From Pseudomonas cremoricolorata DSM 17059 = NBRC 16634 (GTDB lineage Bacteria; Pseudomonadota; Gammaproteobacteria; Pseudomonadales; Pseudomonadaceae): a stretch of DNA of 64,000 nucleotides. The DNA is taken from the NCBI RefSeq assembly GCF_000425745.1, contig NZ_AUEA01000012.1, positions 98,846 to 162,845 of the forward strand, given 5' to 3'. Within the stretch, counting starts at the first letter, position 1. Each line of letters begins with the position of its first letter. The position numbers and the translations under genes are program-made. Below, one piece after another: positions 31,999-44,075 of the stretch. The notes under the pieces were generated by a model that was not told the origin of the DNA, did no database searches, and saw nothing but the letters and a program-made list of their open reading frames with translations.

Positions 31999-32859
31999 AT
32001 GGCAGGCGCAAAAGAGATTCGCAGTAAGATTGCGAGCATCAAAAGCACGCAAAAAATTACCAGCGCCATGGAAAAAGTGGCGGTCAGCAAGATGCGCAAG
32101 GCTCAAATGCGCATGGCTGCTAGCCGTCCTTATGCGGAGCGTATCCGCCAGGTGATCGGTCATCTGGCCAACGCCAACCCGGAATACCGCCACCCGTTCA
32201 TGATCGAGCGCCCTGTGAAGCGCGCCGGTTATATCGTGGTGAGCAGTGACCGTGGTCTGTGCGGTGGCCTGAATACCAACCTGTTCAAGGCCTTGGTCAA
32301 GGACATGAACGACAACCGCGAACAGGGCGTTGAAATCGACCTGTGCGTGATCGGCAGCAAAGGTGCGGCATTCTTCCGCAGCTTTGGCGGCAACGTGGTA
32401 GCTGCAATCAGCCACCTGGGCGAGGCGCCATCGATCAATGATCTGATCGGCTCCGTCAAGGTGATGCTCGATGCCTACCTCGATGGCCGTATCGACCGTC
32501 TCAGCGTGGTGTCGAACAAGTTCATCAATACCATGACGCAAAAACCCACGGTCGAGCAGTTGGTACCGTTGGTTGCAACCCCGGATCAGGAACTCAAGCA
32601 CCACTGGGACTACCTCTACGAACCCGATGCCAAAGAGCTGCTGGACGGCCTGATGGTGCGCTACGTGGAATCGCAGGTCTACCAGGCGGTGGTCGAGAAC
32701 AACGCTGCTGAACAAGCAGCCCGGATGATCGCCATGAAGAACGCCACAGACAACGCCGGTGACCTGATCAGCGAACTCCAGCTGATCTACAACAAGGCGC
32801 GTCAGGCTGCGATCACCCAGGAGATCTCGGAAATCGTCGGCGGCGCTGCCGCGGTTTAA
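31999..32859 (+). CDS. atpG: ATP synthase F1 subunit gamma
   Basis: This 286-residue central-shaft subunit has the conserved termini: [20 protein letters not shown] at the start, and [18 protein letters not shown] at the end. [10 protein letters not shown] is the family motif. It lies 49 bp after atpA. Confidence 0.98.
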   Translation: MAGAKEIRSKIASIKSTQKITSAMEKVAVSKMRKAQMRMAASRPYAERIRQVIGHLANANPEYRHPFMIERPVKRAGYIVVSSDRGLCGGLNTNLFKALVKDMNDNREQGVEIDLCVIGSKGAAFFRSFGGNVVAAISHLGEAPSINDLIGSVKVMLDAYLDGRIDRLSVVSNKFINTMTQKPTVEQLVPLVATPDQELKHHWDYLYEPDAKELLDGLMVRYVESQVYQAVVENNAAEQAARMIAMKNATDNAGDLISELQLIYNKARQAAITQEISEIVGGAAAV

Positions 32860-34263
<1,404 letters not shown>

Positions 34264-34307
34264 TCCCGGCGCCCCGCAAGGGGCGCTAATCAGGTTGAGG
34301 CAAGCAG

Positions 34308-34733
34308 ATGGCTATGACAGTCCATTGCGATATCGTCAGCGCGGAAGGAGAGATTTTCTCCGGTCTGGTCGAGATGGTGGTTGCGCACGGGAACCTGGGT
34401 GATCTTGGTATCGCCCCGGGCCACGCGCCGCTGATCACCAATCTGAAGCCGGGTCCGATCACGCTGACCAAGCAGGGCGGCGACCGTGAGGTGTTCTACA
34501 TCTCCGGTGGTTTCCTCGAAGTGCAGCCGAACATGGTCAAGGTGCTTGCCGATACCGTGCAACGTGCTGCAGACCTGGACGAAGCTTCGGCTCAGCAAGC
34601 CCTCGCGGCTGCCGAGCAGGCGCTGAATGAAAAAGGTGCGGACTTCGACTATAGCGCCGCGTCTGCGCGTCTGGCCGAGGCTGCAGCTCAGCTGCGCACC
34701 GTCCAGCAGATCCGCAAGAAGTTCGGCGGTTAA
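34308..34733 (+). CDS. atpC: ATP synthase F1 subunit epsilon
   Basis: This 141-residue subunit has an N-terminal beta-sandwich ([29 protein letters not shown]) and a C-terminal helical pair that can inhibit hydrolysis. It is the last gene of the operon and is followed by a strong terminator. Confidence 0.97.
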   Translation: MAMTVHCDIVSAEGEIFSGLVEMVVAHGNLGDLGIAPGHAPLITNLKPGPITLTKQGGDREVFYISGGFLEVQPNMVKVLADTVQRAADLDEASAQQALAAAEQALNEKGADFDYSAASARLAEAAAQLRTVQQIRKKFGG

Positions 34734-34760
34734 TCCCGCTACGCTTCACGCAGATTGAGA

Positions 34761-34787
34761 AAAAGGGTAGCCATCGGCTACCCTTTT
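34761..34787 (+). terminator. Intrinsic terminator of the atp operon
   Basis: The 12-bp stem AAAAGGGTAGCC/GGCTACCCTTTT with a 3-base loop ends in a T-tract. It lies 28 bp after atpC. Confidence 0.93.
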
Positions 34788-34844
34788 TTGTTTTCGTCAC
34801 CCATCCCCCGGTCGCTTCCCGGCCCTCCTGGAGTGGTAGCCCCC

Positions 34845-36212
34845 ATGTCTCTCGATATCGTCATTCTCGCCGCTGGCCAAGGTACTCGCATGCGCTCGGC
34901 GCTGCCCAAGGTACTGCACCCAGTGGCCGACAAACCCATGCTGGGTCACGTTATCCACAGCGCCCGACAGTTGCAGCCCAATGGCATCCACGTGGTCATC
35001 GGCCACGGCGCCGACCAGGTGCGCGAACGCCTGGCTGCCGATGACCTGAATTTCGTCATGCAGGACAAACAGCTCGGCACCGGCCACGCCGTTGCCCAGG
35101 CCTTGCCGGCCATCACCGCCGATACCGTGCTGGTGCTGTATGGCGATGTTCCGTTGATCGAAGTCGAGACCTTGAAACGCCTGTTGAGCAAAGCCAATGA
35201 ACAGCAACTGGGCCTGCTCACCGTCACCCTCAACGACCCAACCGGCTATGGCCGGATCGTTCGCGATGCTCAGGGCCAGGTCACCGCCATCGTCGAGCAG
35301 AAAGATGCCGACGAGGCGCAGAAGGCCATCAAGGAAGGCAACACCGGCATCCTCGCCCTGCCGGCCAAGCGTCTGGCGGACTGGATGGCGCGCCTGTCGA
35401 ACAACAACGCGCAAGGCGAGTACTACCTCACCGACGTCATTGCCATGGCCGTGGCCGATGGCCTGAGCATCGCCACGGAGCAGCCCGACGACCCCATGCA
35501 GGTGCAAGGCGCCAACGACCGCCGCCAGCTGGCCGAGCTCGAAGGCCACTATCAGCAGTGCCAGGCCAATCGGCTGATGGCCCAGGGCGTGACCCTGCGC
35601 GATCCATTCCGGGTCGACGTGCGCGGTGAAGTCACCGTCGGTCGCGACATCACGATCGACATCAACGTGATTCTCGAAGGCAAAGTGGTGATCGAGGACG
35701 ACGTGCAGATCGGCCCGAACTGCGTGATCAAGGATTCCACCCTGCGCCGCGGCGCGGTGGTAAAAGCCAACAGCCACCTGGATGGCGCAGTGCTGGGGGA
35801 GGGCAGCGATGTCGGCCCGTTCGCCCGTCTGCGGCCTGGCAGCGTGCTCGAGGCCAAGGCCCATGTGGGTAACTTCGTCGAGCTGAAGAATGCTCGTCTG
35901 GGCGAGGGCGCCAAGGCTGGCCACCTGAGTTACCTGGGCGACGCCGAGATCGGCGCGCGCAGCAACATCGGCGCCGGCACCATCACCTGCAACTACGACG
36001 GTGCCAACAAGTTCCGCACGGTCATGGGCGAAGACGTGTTCATCGGCTCCAACAGCGCGCTGGTTGCCCCTGTGCAGCTCGGTGATGGCGCCACCACCGC
36101 AGCAGGTTCGATCATTACCCAGAATGTCGAAGCTGCTCAGTTGGCGGTCGGTCGCGCGCGGCAGCGCAATATCGATGGCTGGAAGCGTCCGCAGAAGATC
36201 AAGAAAGACTGA
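34845..36212 (+). CDS. glmU: Bifunctional GlmU (GlcNAc-1-P uridyltransferase / GlcN-1-P acetyltransferase)
   Basis: This 455-residue enzyme makes UDP-GlcNAc for peptidoglycan and LPS. The N-terminal uridyltransferase has [19 protein letters not shown]. The C-terminal left-handed beta-helix has the acetyltransferase hexapeptides and the conserved [14 protein letters not shown]. The start at 34845 gives [11 protein letters not shown]; longer upstream extensions are not supported. It is functionally linked with glmS downstream. It contains a perfect DnaA box at 34951-34959. Confidence 0.98.
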   Translation: MSLDIVILAAGQGTRMRSALPKVLHPVADKPMLGHVIHSARQLQPNGIHVVIGHGADQVRERLAADDLNFVMQDKQLGTGHAVAQALPAITADTVLVLYGDVPLIEVETLKRLLSKANEQQLGLLTVTLNDPTGYGRIVRDAQGQVTAIVEQKDADEAQKAIKEGNTGILALPAKRLADWMARLSNNNAQGEYYLTDVIAMAVADGLSIATEQPDDPMQVQGANDRRQLAELEGHYQQCQANRLMAQGVTLRDPFRVDVRGEVTVGRDITIDINVILEGKVVIEDDVQIGPNCVIKDSTLRRGAVVKANSHLDGAVLGEGSDVGPFARLRPGSVLEAKAHVGNFVELKNARLGEGAKAGHLSYLGDAEIGARSNIGAGTITCNYDGANKFRTVMGEDVFIGSNSALVAPVQLGDGATTAAGSIITQNVEAAQLAVGRARQRNIDGWKRPQKIKKD

Positions 36213-36222
36213 TCCGCACGGT

Positions 36223-36286
36223 TGTGGATAACTTGCACGCGGTCATTCACCCGATCGCCCCGCGTCAAGCAGCGAGGTTATCCACA
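36223..36286. other. Pair of inverted perfect DnaA boxes upstream of glmR
   Basis: TGTGGATAA (36223-36231, minus orientation) and TTATCCACA (36278-36286, plus orientation) are in the non-coding gap between glmU and the DeoR-type regulator. Both match the consensus exactly. They could bind DnaA for titration or for control of glmR-glmS. Confidence 0.5.
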
Positions 36287-36376
36287 GCCCGTCAGAGAGA
36301 AATCCACCCCTTGACGAACGCTTACGATTGAGTTTTGATTGCCCGCATTATCTTTCGAATCGAAACTTAAGCGCTC

Positions 36377-37153
36377 ATGTCGAAACGAAACACTCCCCAA
36401 CGCCGGCACAATATCCTCGCCTTGCTCAGTGAGCAGGGCGAGGTAAGTGTCGACGCCCTGGCCAAGCGTTTCGAGACCTCCGAGGTGACCATCCGCAAGG
36501 ACCTCGCAGCCCTTGAAAGCAACGGCCTGCTGCTGCGCCGCTATGGCGGAGCGGTGCCGGTACCACAGGAATTGCTCGGTGAGCCCGCACAGCCAATCTC
36601 GCCGTACAAACAGGCCATCGCCCGCGCCGCCGTGCAACGCATTCGCGAGCACGCACGGATCATCATCGACAGCGGCAGCACCACGGCAGCGATGATTCCG
36701 CAGCTGGGGCGTCAGCCCGGCCTGGTGGTGATGACCAACTCGCTCAATGTGGCCCGCGCCATCAGCGAGCTGGAGCACGAGCCGGTGCTGTTGATGACCG
36801 GCGGCACCTGGGACCCGCATTCCGAATCCTTCCAGGGCCAGGTGGCCGAACAGGTGCTGCGCTCCTACGATTTCGACCAGTTGTTCATCGGTGCCGATGG
36901 CATCGACCTGAACCGCGGCACCACCACCTTCAACGAACTGCTGGGCCTTAGCCGGGTCATGGCCGAGGTGGCCCGCGAAGTGATCGTGATGGTCGAGTCT
37001 GACAAGGTCGGGCGAAAAATCCCCAACCTCGAGCTGCCTTGGGAACGCATCAGCACCTTGATTACCGATGACCGCCTGCCCGCCGAGGCACGCGAACCTA
37101 TTCAAGCCCGTGGCGTCACCCTGATCTGCGCCACGATCAGCCAGGAGCAATAA
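36377..37153 (+). CDS. glmR: DeoR-family transcriptional regulator (GlmR-like)
   Basis: This 258-residue DeoR-type repressor has an N-terminal winged helix ([35 protein letters not shown] spans residues 9-43) and a C-terminal sugar-phosphate-sensing DeoR domain ([28 protein letters not shown]). Its position 2 bp before glmS and after glmU is conserved in Pseudomonas, where the protein regulates glmS. The effector is presumably an amino-sugar phosphate, which is an inference. Confidence 0.88.
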   Translation: MSKRNTPQRRHNILALLSEQGEVSVDALAKRFETSEVTIRKDLAALESNGLLLRRYGGAVPVPQELLGEPAQPISPYKQAIARAAVQRIREHARIIIDSGSTTAAMIPQLGRQPGLVVMTNSLNVARAISELEHEPVLLMTGGTWDPHSESFQGQVAEQVLRSYDFDQLFIGADGIDLNRGTTTFNELLGLSRVMAEVAREVIVMVESDKVGRKIPNLELPWERISTLITDDRLPAEAREPIQARGVTLICATISQEQ

Positions 37154-37155
37154 CC

Positions 37156-38991
37156 ATGTGTGGAATCGTTGGAGCCGTCGCCGAGCGCAACATCACGACC
37201 ATCCTCATCGAAGGCCTCAAGCGCCTGGAATACCGCGGCTACGACAGCGCCGGCCTGGCAGTCTTCAGTGCCCAGGACGGCTTGCAGCGGCGTCGCCGCA
37301 TCGGCAAGGTGCGTGAACTGGAAAGCGCGGTAGCAGACGAGCCGCTGCTCGGCCAGCTGGGCATCGCCCACGTGCGCTGGGCGACCCACGGCGCGCCCAC
37401 CGAGCGCAACGCTCACCCGCACTTTTCTGGTCATGAGGTGGCGGTGGTGCACAACGGCATCATCGAGAACTTCGAAGCCCTGCGCGATGAGCTCAAGGCG
37501 CTCGGCTATGTATTTGCCTCCGAGACCGACACCGAGGTCATCGTCCACCTGATCCACCACCTGCTCAAAAGCACCCCTGACCTGGCCGACGCGGTCAAGG
37601 CGGCGGTGCAGCGCTTGCACGGCGCCTATGGCCTGGCCGTGGTCAGCGCCGCCCAGCCCGACCGGCTGGTGGCTGCGCGCAGCGGTAGCCCGCTGGTGAT
37701 CGGCCTGGGCATCGGTGAGAACTTCCTCGCCTCCGATCAGCTCGCCCTGCGCCAGGTCACCGACCGCTTCATGTACCTCGAAGAAGGCGACATCGCTGAG
37801 ATTCGCCGTGAACAGGTGAGCATCTGGGACCAGGCCGGCCACGCCGTGCAGCGCGAAGTGGTGCAGTACCACGAAGGCGCCGAGGCGGCCGACAAGGGCC
37901 ACTACCGGCACTTCATGCTCAAGGAAATCCACGAGCAACCCAGTGTCGTCCAGCGCACGCTCGAAGGCCGCCTAGGCAAGGATCACGTGCTGGTGCAGGC
38001 GTTCGGTCCACAGGCTGCCGAGTTGTTCGCCAAGGTGCGCAACGTGCAGATCGTCGCCTGCGGCACCAGCTACCACGCCGGCATGGTCGCCCGTTACTGG
38101 CTGGAAAGCCTGGCCGGCATCCCCTGCCAGGTGGAAGTGGCCAGCGAATTCCGCTACCGCAAGGTAGTCGTGCAGCCCGACACCCTGTTCGTGTCCATCT
38201 CGCAGTCCGGTGAAACCGCCGACACCCTCGCCGCGCTGCGCAACGGCAAGGCCCTGGGCTTCCTCGGCAGCCTGGCGATCTGCAACGTCGGCATCAGCTC
38301 GCTGGTGCGCGAATCCGACCTCACCCTGCTGACCCTGGCCGGCCCGGAAATTGGCGTCGCCTCGACCAAGGCCTTCACCACCCAGTTGGTGTCGCTGATG
38401 CTGCTGACGCTGGCCCTGGGCCAGGTGCGTGGCACCCTCGGCGCAGGCGTTGAAGCCGAGCTGGTGGACGAACTGCGCCGCCTGCCCAGCCGCCTGGGCG
38501 AAGCGCTGGCGATGGACACCACGGTCGAGAAAACCGCCGAGCTGTTCGCCGACAAGCACCACACCCTGTTCCTCGGCCGCGGCGCGCAATACCCGGTAGC
38601 GATGGAAGGCGCACTCAAGCTCAAGGAAATCTCCTACATCCACGCCGAAGCCTACCCGGCCGGCGAGCTCAAGCACGGCCCCCTGGCTCTGGTCGACGCC
38701 GACATGCCGGTGGTCACCGTGGCGCCGAACAACGAGCTGCTGGAAAAGCTCAAGTCCAACCTCCAGGAAGTCCGTGCCCGCGGCGGTGAACTGGTGGTGT
38801 TCGCTGACGAACAAGCCGGCATGAGCAACGGCGAAGGCACCCACGTCATCAATCTCCCACACATCAACGACGCCCTCGCACCGATCCTCTACACCATCCC
38901 CCTGCAACTGCTGTCGTACTACGTCGCAGTGCTCAAGGGCACGGATGTGGATCAGCCGCGGAATCTGGCGAAGTCGGTGACGGTGGAGTGA
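37156..38991 (+). CDS. glmS: Glucosamine-6-phosphate synthase (isomerizing)
   Basis: This 611-residue amidotransferase makes glucosamine-6-phosphate from fructose-6-phosphate and glutamine. The N-terminal nucleophile Cys2 (MCGIVGAV) belongs to the glutaminase domain. Two SIS domains follow ([28 protein letters not shown]), and the C-terminus ends LAKSVTVE, which is also the sequence recognised by Tn7 TnsD. A terminator lies about 60 bp beyond the stop. Confidence 0.98.
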   Translation: MCGIVGAVAERNITTILIEGLKRLEYRGYDSAGLAVFSAQDGLQRRRRIGKVRELESAVADEPLLGQLGIAHVRWATHGAPTERNAHPHFSGHEVAVVHNGIIENFEALRDELKALGYVFASETDTEVIVHLIHHLLKSTPDLADAVKAAVQRLHGAYGLAVVSAAQPDRLVAARSGSPLVIGLGIGENFLASDQLALRQVTDRFMYLEEGDIAEIRREQVSIWDQAGHAVQREVVQYHEGAEAADKGHYRHFMLKEIHEQPSVVQRTLEGRLGKDHVLVQAFGPQAAELFAKVRNVQIVACGTSYHAGMVARYWLESLAGIPCQVEVASEFRYRKVVVQPDTLFVSISQSGETADTLAALRNGKALGFLGSLAICNVGISSLVRESDLTLLTLAGPEIGVASTKAFTTQLVSLMLLTLALGQVRGTLGAGVEAELVDELRRLPSRLGEALAMDTTVEKTAELFADKHHTLFLGRGAQYPVAMEGALKLKEISYIHAEAYPAGELKHGPLALVDADMPVVTVAPNNELLEKLKSNLQEVRARGGELVVFADEQAGMSNGEGTHVINLPHINDALAPILYTIPLQLLSYYVAVLKGTDVDQPRNLAKSVTVE

Positions 38992-39030
38992 GGGTGGGGG
39001 GTTAGGAGCCAGCGCGTGGGCTCTGAGAAT
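38955..39030 (+). other. attTn7 region (unoccupied)
   Basis: The 3' end of glmS (encoding NLAKSVTVE) is the conserved Tn7 target; insertion normally occurs roughly 25-36 bp past the stop. I see no Tn7 end repeats here, and the native glmS terminator still follows, so the site looks empty. This is inference from the known target. Confidence 0.6.
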
Positions 39031-39049
39031 TACAACTGCCGCAGATGGG

Positions 39050-39073
39050 GGAGCCTTAAACGGCTCCTTTCTT
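39050..39073 (+). terminator. Intrinsic terminator of glmS
   Basis: GGAGCC (39050-39055) pairs with GGCTCC (39062-39067) across a short loop, followed by TTTCTT. It lies 59 bp after the glmS stop. Confidence 0.75.
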
Positions 39074-39220
39074 CGTAGCGCTCCCCCTCCGCTGTTGCGC
39101 TTACCCCGATACCGCGTCGGTGCTGATCCATGCTTCTTCGATTTCAACCACCGCAATGGTCCTCGATCCCATCGAAGCAAGACCATAAGACGTGGATCGG
39201 GTCGTTAATGCCCGTTTCCC

Positions 39221-39249
39221 TTGCACAACCCCACCCACAGGCATACATT
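39221..39249 (+). promoter_or_regulatory. Promoter-like element before the structured leader
   Basis: TTGCAC (39221-39226) and TACATT (39244-39249) are separated by 17 bp. It would start an RNA near 39256, giving a leader of about 235 bases before the first small ORF. The preceding 39074-39220 shows nothing else I can support. Confidence 0.5.
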
Positions 39250-39255
39250 CCCAAC

Positions 39256-39493
39256 GTCGTCGAACCTTCGGCGATGCGACCTTGGCCGGTCGGAATCGAA
39301 AGGCGCAGCAGCGCCAAGTGTTCATCGCAGGCGCTTTTTTTGTGCCCGCGATGTTGCGTCATGGCGGTGGTGCGCGGGACACCTTCGGGTGTGCCGGGCT
39401 CCTTTCGTCCCGGTCGGCCAACCCGCGTACTGCTGCCACCTTAACTTGCTTGGCCGCGAGCGGTGGCAGTTCCACAACGAAAGGAACTCATGC
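39256..39493 (+). promoter_or_regulatory. Structured 5' leader with possible ribosome-site switch
   Basis: The leader contains several clear hairpins. GCGCC (39311-39315)/GGCGC (39330-39334) is followed by seven T, terminator-like. ACACC-TTCG-GGTGT (39379-39392) is a UUCG-capped stem. CCGGG/CCCGG is at 39394-39398 and 39409-39413. CTGCCACC (39433-39440) pairs with GGTGGCAG (39462-39469). AGTTCC (39468-39473) can pair with GGAACT (39483-39488), which contains the ribosome site AAGGAA of the next ORF. The last two stems share bases 39468-39469 and so compete partly. This suggests an attenuator or riboswitch-like control; the ligand is unknown. Confidence 0.5.
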
Positions 39494-39622
39494 ATGACCA
39501 CCGAAAATCCGCTCGGGCTCCTCGCATTCGCGCTCCGCCCTCACACCCCCTACGCATACCCAGCTCACCGGCTCGACGCTATCCGTCGGTCTTCGCACCC
39601 CATGCAGGTGACCCATGACTGA
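39494..39622 (+). CDS. Tiny ORF of unknown function (42 aa)
   Basis: This is a 42-residue ORF starting MTTENPLGLLAFALRPHTPY, rich in Pro, His and Arg. AAGGAA lies 7 bases upstream, and the structured leader ends here. It overlaps the next ORF by 8 bp, so it could be a leader peptide whose translation controls the second ORF. I do not recognise it, and expression is not certain. Confidence 0.5.
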   Translation: MTTENPLGLLAFALRPHTPYAYPAHRLDAIRRSSHPMQVTHD

Positions 39623-39827
39623 ACGCGAACGCCTATCCACGCTTCAGGACTACACCCGCACCCTCGAACTGCTCGCAGAGGCGTTGGTGCAGCACGACGA
39701 ACTGTTTGAGTGCGAACACAATCCACAGTTGAGTTTCCGGACCACTGCGGGGCTGCACCAGGCCATCAGGATCATCAGTCGGCTAGCGAGTGAGCAGTGC
39801 GGTCTTATTCGAGACTCCGGATCCTAG
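39615..39827 (+). CDS. Small hypothetical protein (70 aa)
   Basis: This 70-residue protein (MTERERLSTLQDYTRTLELLAEALVQ...) is probably helical, with an acidic middle and a possible C-terminal amphipathic helix (GLHQAIRIISRLASEQ). It overlaps the 42-residue ORF by 8 bp and has only a weak ribosome site of its own, so coupling is likely. Small paralogous proteins of this sort with structured leaders are, from memory, common in Pseudomonas genomes; no function is known to me. Confidence 0.6.
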   Translation: MTERERLSTLQDYTRTLELLAEALVQHDELFECEHNPQLSFRTTAGLHQAIRIISRLASEQCGLIRDSGS

Positions 39828-39937
39828 GACAAGGGCTGTGGATATCTGCTGACTGCTCGTGAGGTCGGACAATTTCGCCAGTCACCGACAAAGCCGATTC
39901 CCCGCCCAATCATTGGCAGTTTCGATCCACCCACGTA

Positions 39938-39960
39938 TAACGCCCTGACCCAGGGCGTTA
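39938..39960. repeat. Perfect 10-bp inverted repeat with 3-base loop
   Basis: TAACGCCCTG and CAGGGCGTTA flank ACC. No T-tract follows, so it is not a standard terminator. It lies 55 bp before the lipoprotein gene and may be an operator or a transcript-end stem for the small ORFs. Confidence 0.5.
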
Positions 39961-40014
39961 ACCTTCAAGTTACGGACACGGACAGGGCAATCTTGCCCAC
40001 TGACAAGGATGCAC

Positions 40015-40599
40015 ATGAAAAGACTTTGGACGCTGGCGTTGGCATTGACGCTAGTGGGGTGCGCGGGGACTCAACCGGGGCCGCAGTGGATCACGGTCGA
40101 GACGTCCGATCGCTTCATGGACGAGTCCACCTGCGGCGTGACGACGGCGGCGTTCTATTCCGACAGTCGCCTGTTCACGCTCCACTACTTTCCCTACATC
40201 GAAAAGATCCGTGGCGTGCTGCTGGTTGGCATGAGAACCCGGGCGCTGCTCAGTGCTCCAGTCGGGATGGTACAGATCCAGATCGACCAGTTGCCGGCGT
40301 GGACGATCAGCCCTTATGAGACACCGCGAAAAGCCAAAGTCAAGAAGCCCCCGAGCTGGTTGTTATCAAGCACAGGCGATAAGCAACTGGATGAACTCGT
40401 CTGGCAGACAGGGGTGCAGCAACGCTCGCCTTTCGCCCTGGCCACCGGCGAAAAGGCCGAAAAGATCCTCGCACAACTTAGAAGCGGTGCTGTCTTGCGT
40501 TACCAATCCTTGAGGGACGGCTCGGCGTCCACGCCCAGCGGCGAGTACGTACTGGATGACTCGCTCGAGAAAGCATTGGCTAAGTGCGGCATCGAGTAG
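40015..40599 (+). CDS. Putative lipoprotein of unknown function
   Basis: This 194-residue protein has a lipoprotein signal peptide: MKRLWTLALALTLVGC, with lipobox LVGC and Cys16 as the lipidation site, followed by AGTQPG. The mature part has no domain I recognise. ACAAGGA at 40002-40008 favours the ATG at 40015 over the one at 40009. It is separate from its neighbours, with about 90 bp to the next gene. Confidence 0.75.
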   Translation: MKRLWTLALALTLVGCAGTQPGPQWITVETSDRFMDESTCGVTTAAFYSDSRLFTLHYFPYIEKIRGVLLVGMRTRALLSAPVGMVQIQIDQLPAWTISPYETPRKAKVKKPPSWLLSSTGDKQLDELVWQTGVQQRSPFALATGEKAEKILAQLRSGAVLRYQSLRDGSASTPSGEYVLDDSLEKALAKCGIE

Positions 40600-40687
40600 T
40601 GACTGGCTGGTGCGCCTCGTCGTACCCGGTGGCCCTGCGCGCAGCGCAAACCAAGTCAATTGATCATTCCTCAGAGACATTCGACCC

Positions 40688-41308
40688 ATGTCCATCGCCG
40701 ACAACCTGCTGGCCTTCACCCTGGCCGCGACCGTGCTGACGCTGACCCCTGGCCTGGATACCGCGCTGGTATTGCGAACGGCCACGGTGGAAGGCAAGCA
40801 GCAGGCGTTTCGGGCGGCGTTGGGGATCAATGCCGGTTGCCTGGTGTGGGGCGCTGCGGTGGCGTTTGGCCTGGGGGCGTTGATTGCCGTGTCGGAGCTG
40901 GCCTACAACCTGCTCAAATACTGCGGCGCGGCGTACCTGGCGTGGTTGGGCTTAGGCATGCTGCTGCGCCCGCGCAGCACCCTGGCGTCGCCTGAGGCAG
41001 GCGCCAGGGCGCGTGGCAACTGGTTTCTCAAGGGCATGATGGGCAATGTGCTCAATCCCAAGGTGGGGATTTTCTACGTGTCGTTCCTGCCGCAGTTCAT
41101 TCCGCCCGCGCAGAACCTGATCGCCTGGACCTTCGGCCTGGTCAGCATCCATGTGCTGCTCGGGCTGATCTGGTCGGGTGTGCTGATTGGCGTCACTCGA
41201 CCGCTGGCCGGCGTACTGCGGCGTGAACGGGTGATCCAGTGGATGGACCGTGCCACGGGCCTTATCTTCGTTTTGTTCGCCGCCCGGCTGGCCTTGGGCA
41301 GGCGTTGA
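40688..41308 (+). CDS. LysE/RhtB-family amino-acid exporter
   Basis: This 206-residue membrane protein has about six hydrophobic segments. The conserved N-terminal FTLAATVLTLTPGLDTALVLRTA is the RhtB signature (LTPGPD-like), followed by GINAGCLVWG and GMMGNVLNPKVGIFYVSFLPQF. The family exports amino acids or derivatives with the proton gradient. The substrate cannot be deduced from sequence. It lies tail-to-tail with the LysR gene. Confidence 0.9.
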   Translation: MSIADNLLAFTLAATVLTLTPGLDTALVLRTATVEGKQQAFRAALGINAGCLVWGAAVAFGLGALIAVSELAYNLLKYCGAAYLAWLGLGMLLRPRSTLASPEAGARARGNWFLKGMMGNVLNPKVGIFYVSFLPQFIPPAQNLIAWTFGLVSIHVLLGLIWSGVLIGVTRPLAGVLRRERVIQWMDRATGLIFVLFAARLALGRR

Positions 41309-41329
41309 AGTAAGGTCTTCGACGCCGAC

Positions 41330-42244
41330 TCAGGCCAGACCCGCCCCACCCAACGCAACCTGCACCTGACGCAAGAACCAGGTCAGCGCCGTGGACTGCG
41401 TACTGCGTGAATGCCAGTGCAGCGACACTTCGAAGGCCGGTACGTCGAACGGCAGTTCGAGGGTCTTGAGTTGGCTGTGCAGGGGCATTTCGCAAAAGCT
41501 TTCGGCGATCTGGCTGGGCAGGATGCCCAGCAGGTCGGTGCCGGGAATCAGCCGTGGCAGCACCGAGAAATGCGGCAGGCGCAGCTTGATGCGGCGTTCC
41601 ACGCCGAGCCGTTGCAGGGCTTCTTCGGCCATGCCGTGGCCGGAGGTGCGGGTCACCAACACGTGGGGTTCGGCGAGAAACTGCTGCATGTTGAGGGTCT
41701 CGCCGATACGCGGGTGGGCGGCATCGAGCAGGCACACGTAGCGTTCCTTCATCAACACCCGTGACACCACCCCGGTTTCGCTGAGCTTGCGGCTGCAGAT
41801 GGCGGCGTCGACGTGGCCGTCGCTGAGCCAGGTGCCGACCTGGTCGATTTCCAGCGGGATGACTTCTAGTTCGATATTCGGCGCCTGGCTGCTCAGGCGT
41901 TCCATCAGCCGCGGCAGCAGCGCCATTTCGCCGAGGTCGGACAGCGCCAGGCGGAACTGGCGCTGGGAATGCCCGGGCTCGAACTTGCGCGCTTCGGCCA
42001 CCGCCGAGTCGATGCAGCGCGAAGCCTCCTTGAAGCCGCCGTAGAGCTGGGTCGCGAGCCTGGTCGGCTGCATGCCCTGACGGTTGCGCACGAACAGCGC
42101 GTCATCGAACTGCTCACGCAGCTTGCCCAGCGCGTAGCTGACCGACGGCTGGGTGACGAACAGCCGTTGCGCGGTGGTGGTCACGCTCTGGGTTTCGTAG
42201 AGAGTGATGAAGGTGGTGATGAGGTTGAGATCGAAGTTGGCCAT
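41330..42244 (-). CDS. LysR-type regulator, divergent from benzoylformate decarboxylase
   Basis: This 304-residue LysR regulator has an N-terminal winged helix (NLITTFITLYETQSVTTTAQRLFVTQPSVSYALGKLRE spans about residues 6-43) and a substrate-binding effector domain. The start at 42244 gives MANFDLNLI; an upstream in-frame ATG at 42313 would only add a Cys/Arg-rich extension. Divergent orientation to the mandelate-type genes suggests it controls them in response to an aromatic acid. The region 42245-42423 holds the promoters, with an AT-rich stretch at 42317-42385. Confidence 0.9.
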   Translation of the reverse strand: MANFDLNLITTFITLYETQSVTTTAQRLFVTQPSVSYALGKLREQFDDALFVRNRQGMQPTRLATQLYGGFKEASRCIDSAVAEARKFEPGHSQRQFRLALSDLGEMALLPRLMERLSSQAPNIELEVIPLEIDQVGTWLSDGHVDAAICSRKLSETGVVSRVLMKERYVCLLDAAHPRIGETLNMQQFLAEPHVLVTRTSGHGMAEEALQRLGVERRIKLRLPHFSVLPRLIPGTDLLGILPSQIAESFCEMPLHSQLKTLELPFDVPAFEVSLHWHSRSTQSTALTWFLRQVQVALGGAGLA

Positions 42245-42402
42245 GGTCGTGGCGATCCGTTTGCAGCAGGTCGGGAAGGGTGGGTGGTCGGTGCGTCGGT
42301 TACGCCGCAGCATCTCCTATCCTATAGATTGCATTTATACAGCAGTGGAAAAACATTTATTTGATCGATTTATTGACTGTTCCTAGAGTGGAAGCCTCAT
42401 GA

Positions 42403-44013
<1,611 letters not shown>

Positions 44014-44075
44014 CCGGCTGCGGGGGCCGACGCAGCCCCTTCGACTCACTGACATAACAACAAGAAGACCTGACC

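Noticed and set aside
37972..39186. 404-codon open frame antisense to glmS
   Set aside because: It overlaps the conserved SIS domains of GlmS and has no recognisable motif or start signal.
39101..39497. Several 60-130-codon ORFs on both strands in the glmS downstream leader
   Set aside because: They run through the hairpins and T-tract of the structured leader and lack ribosome sites; only the two small ORFs at 39494 and 39615 have support.
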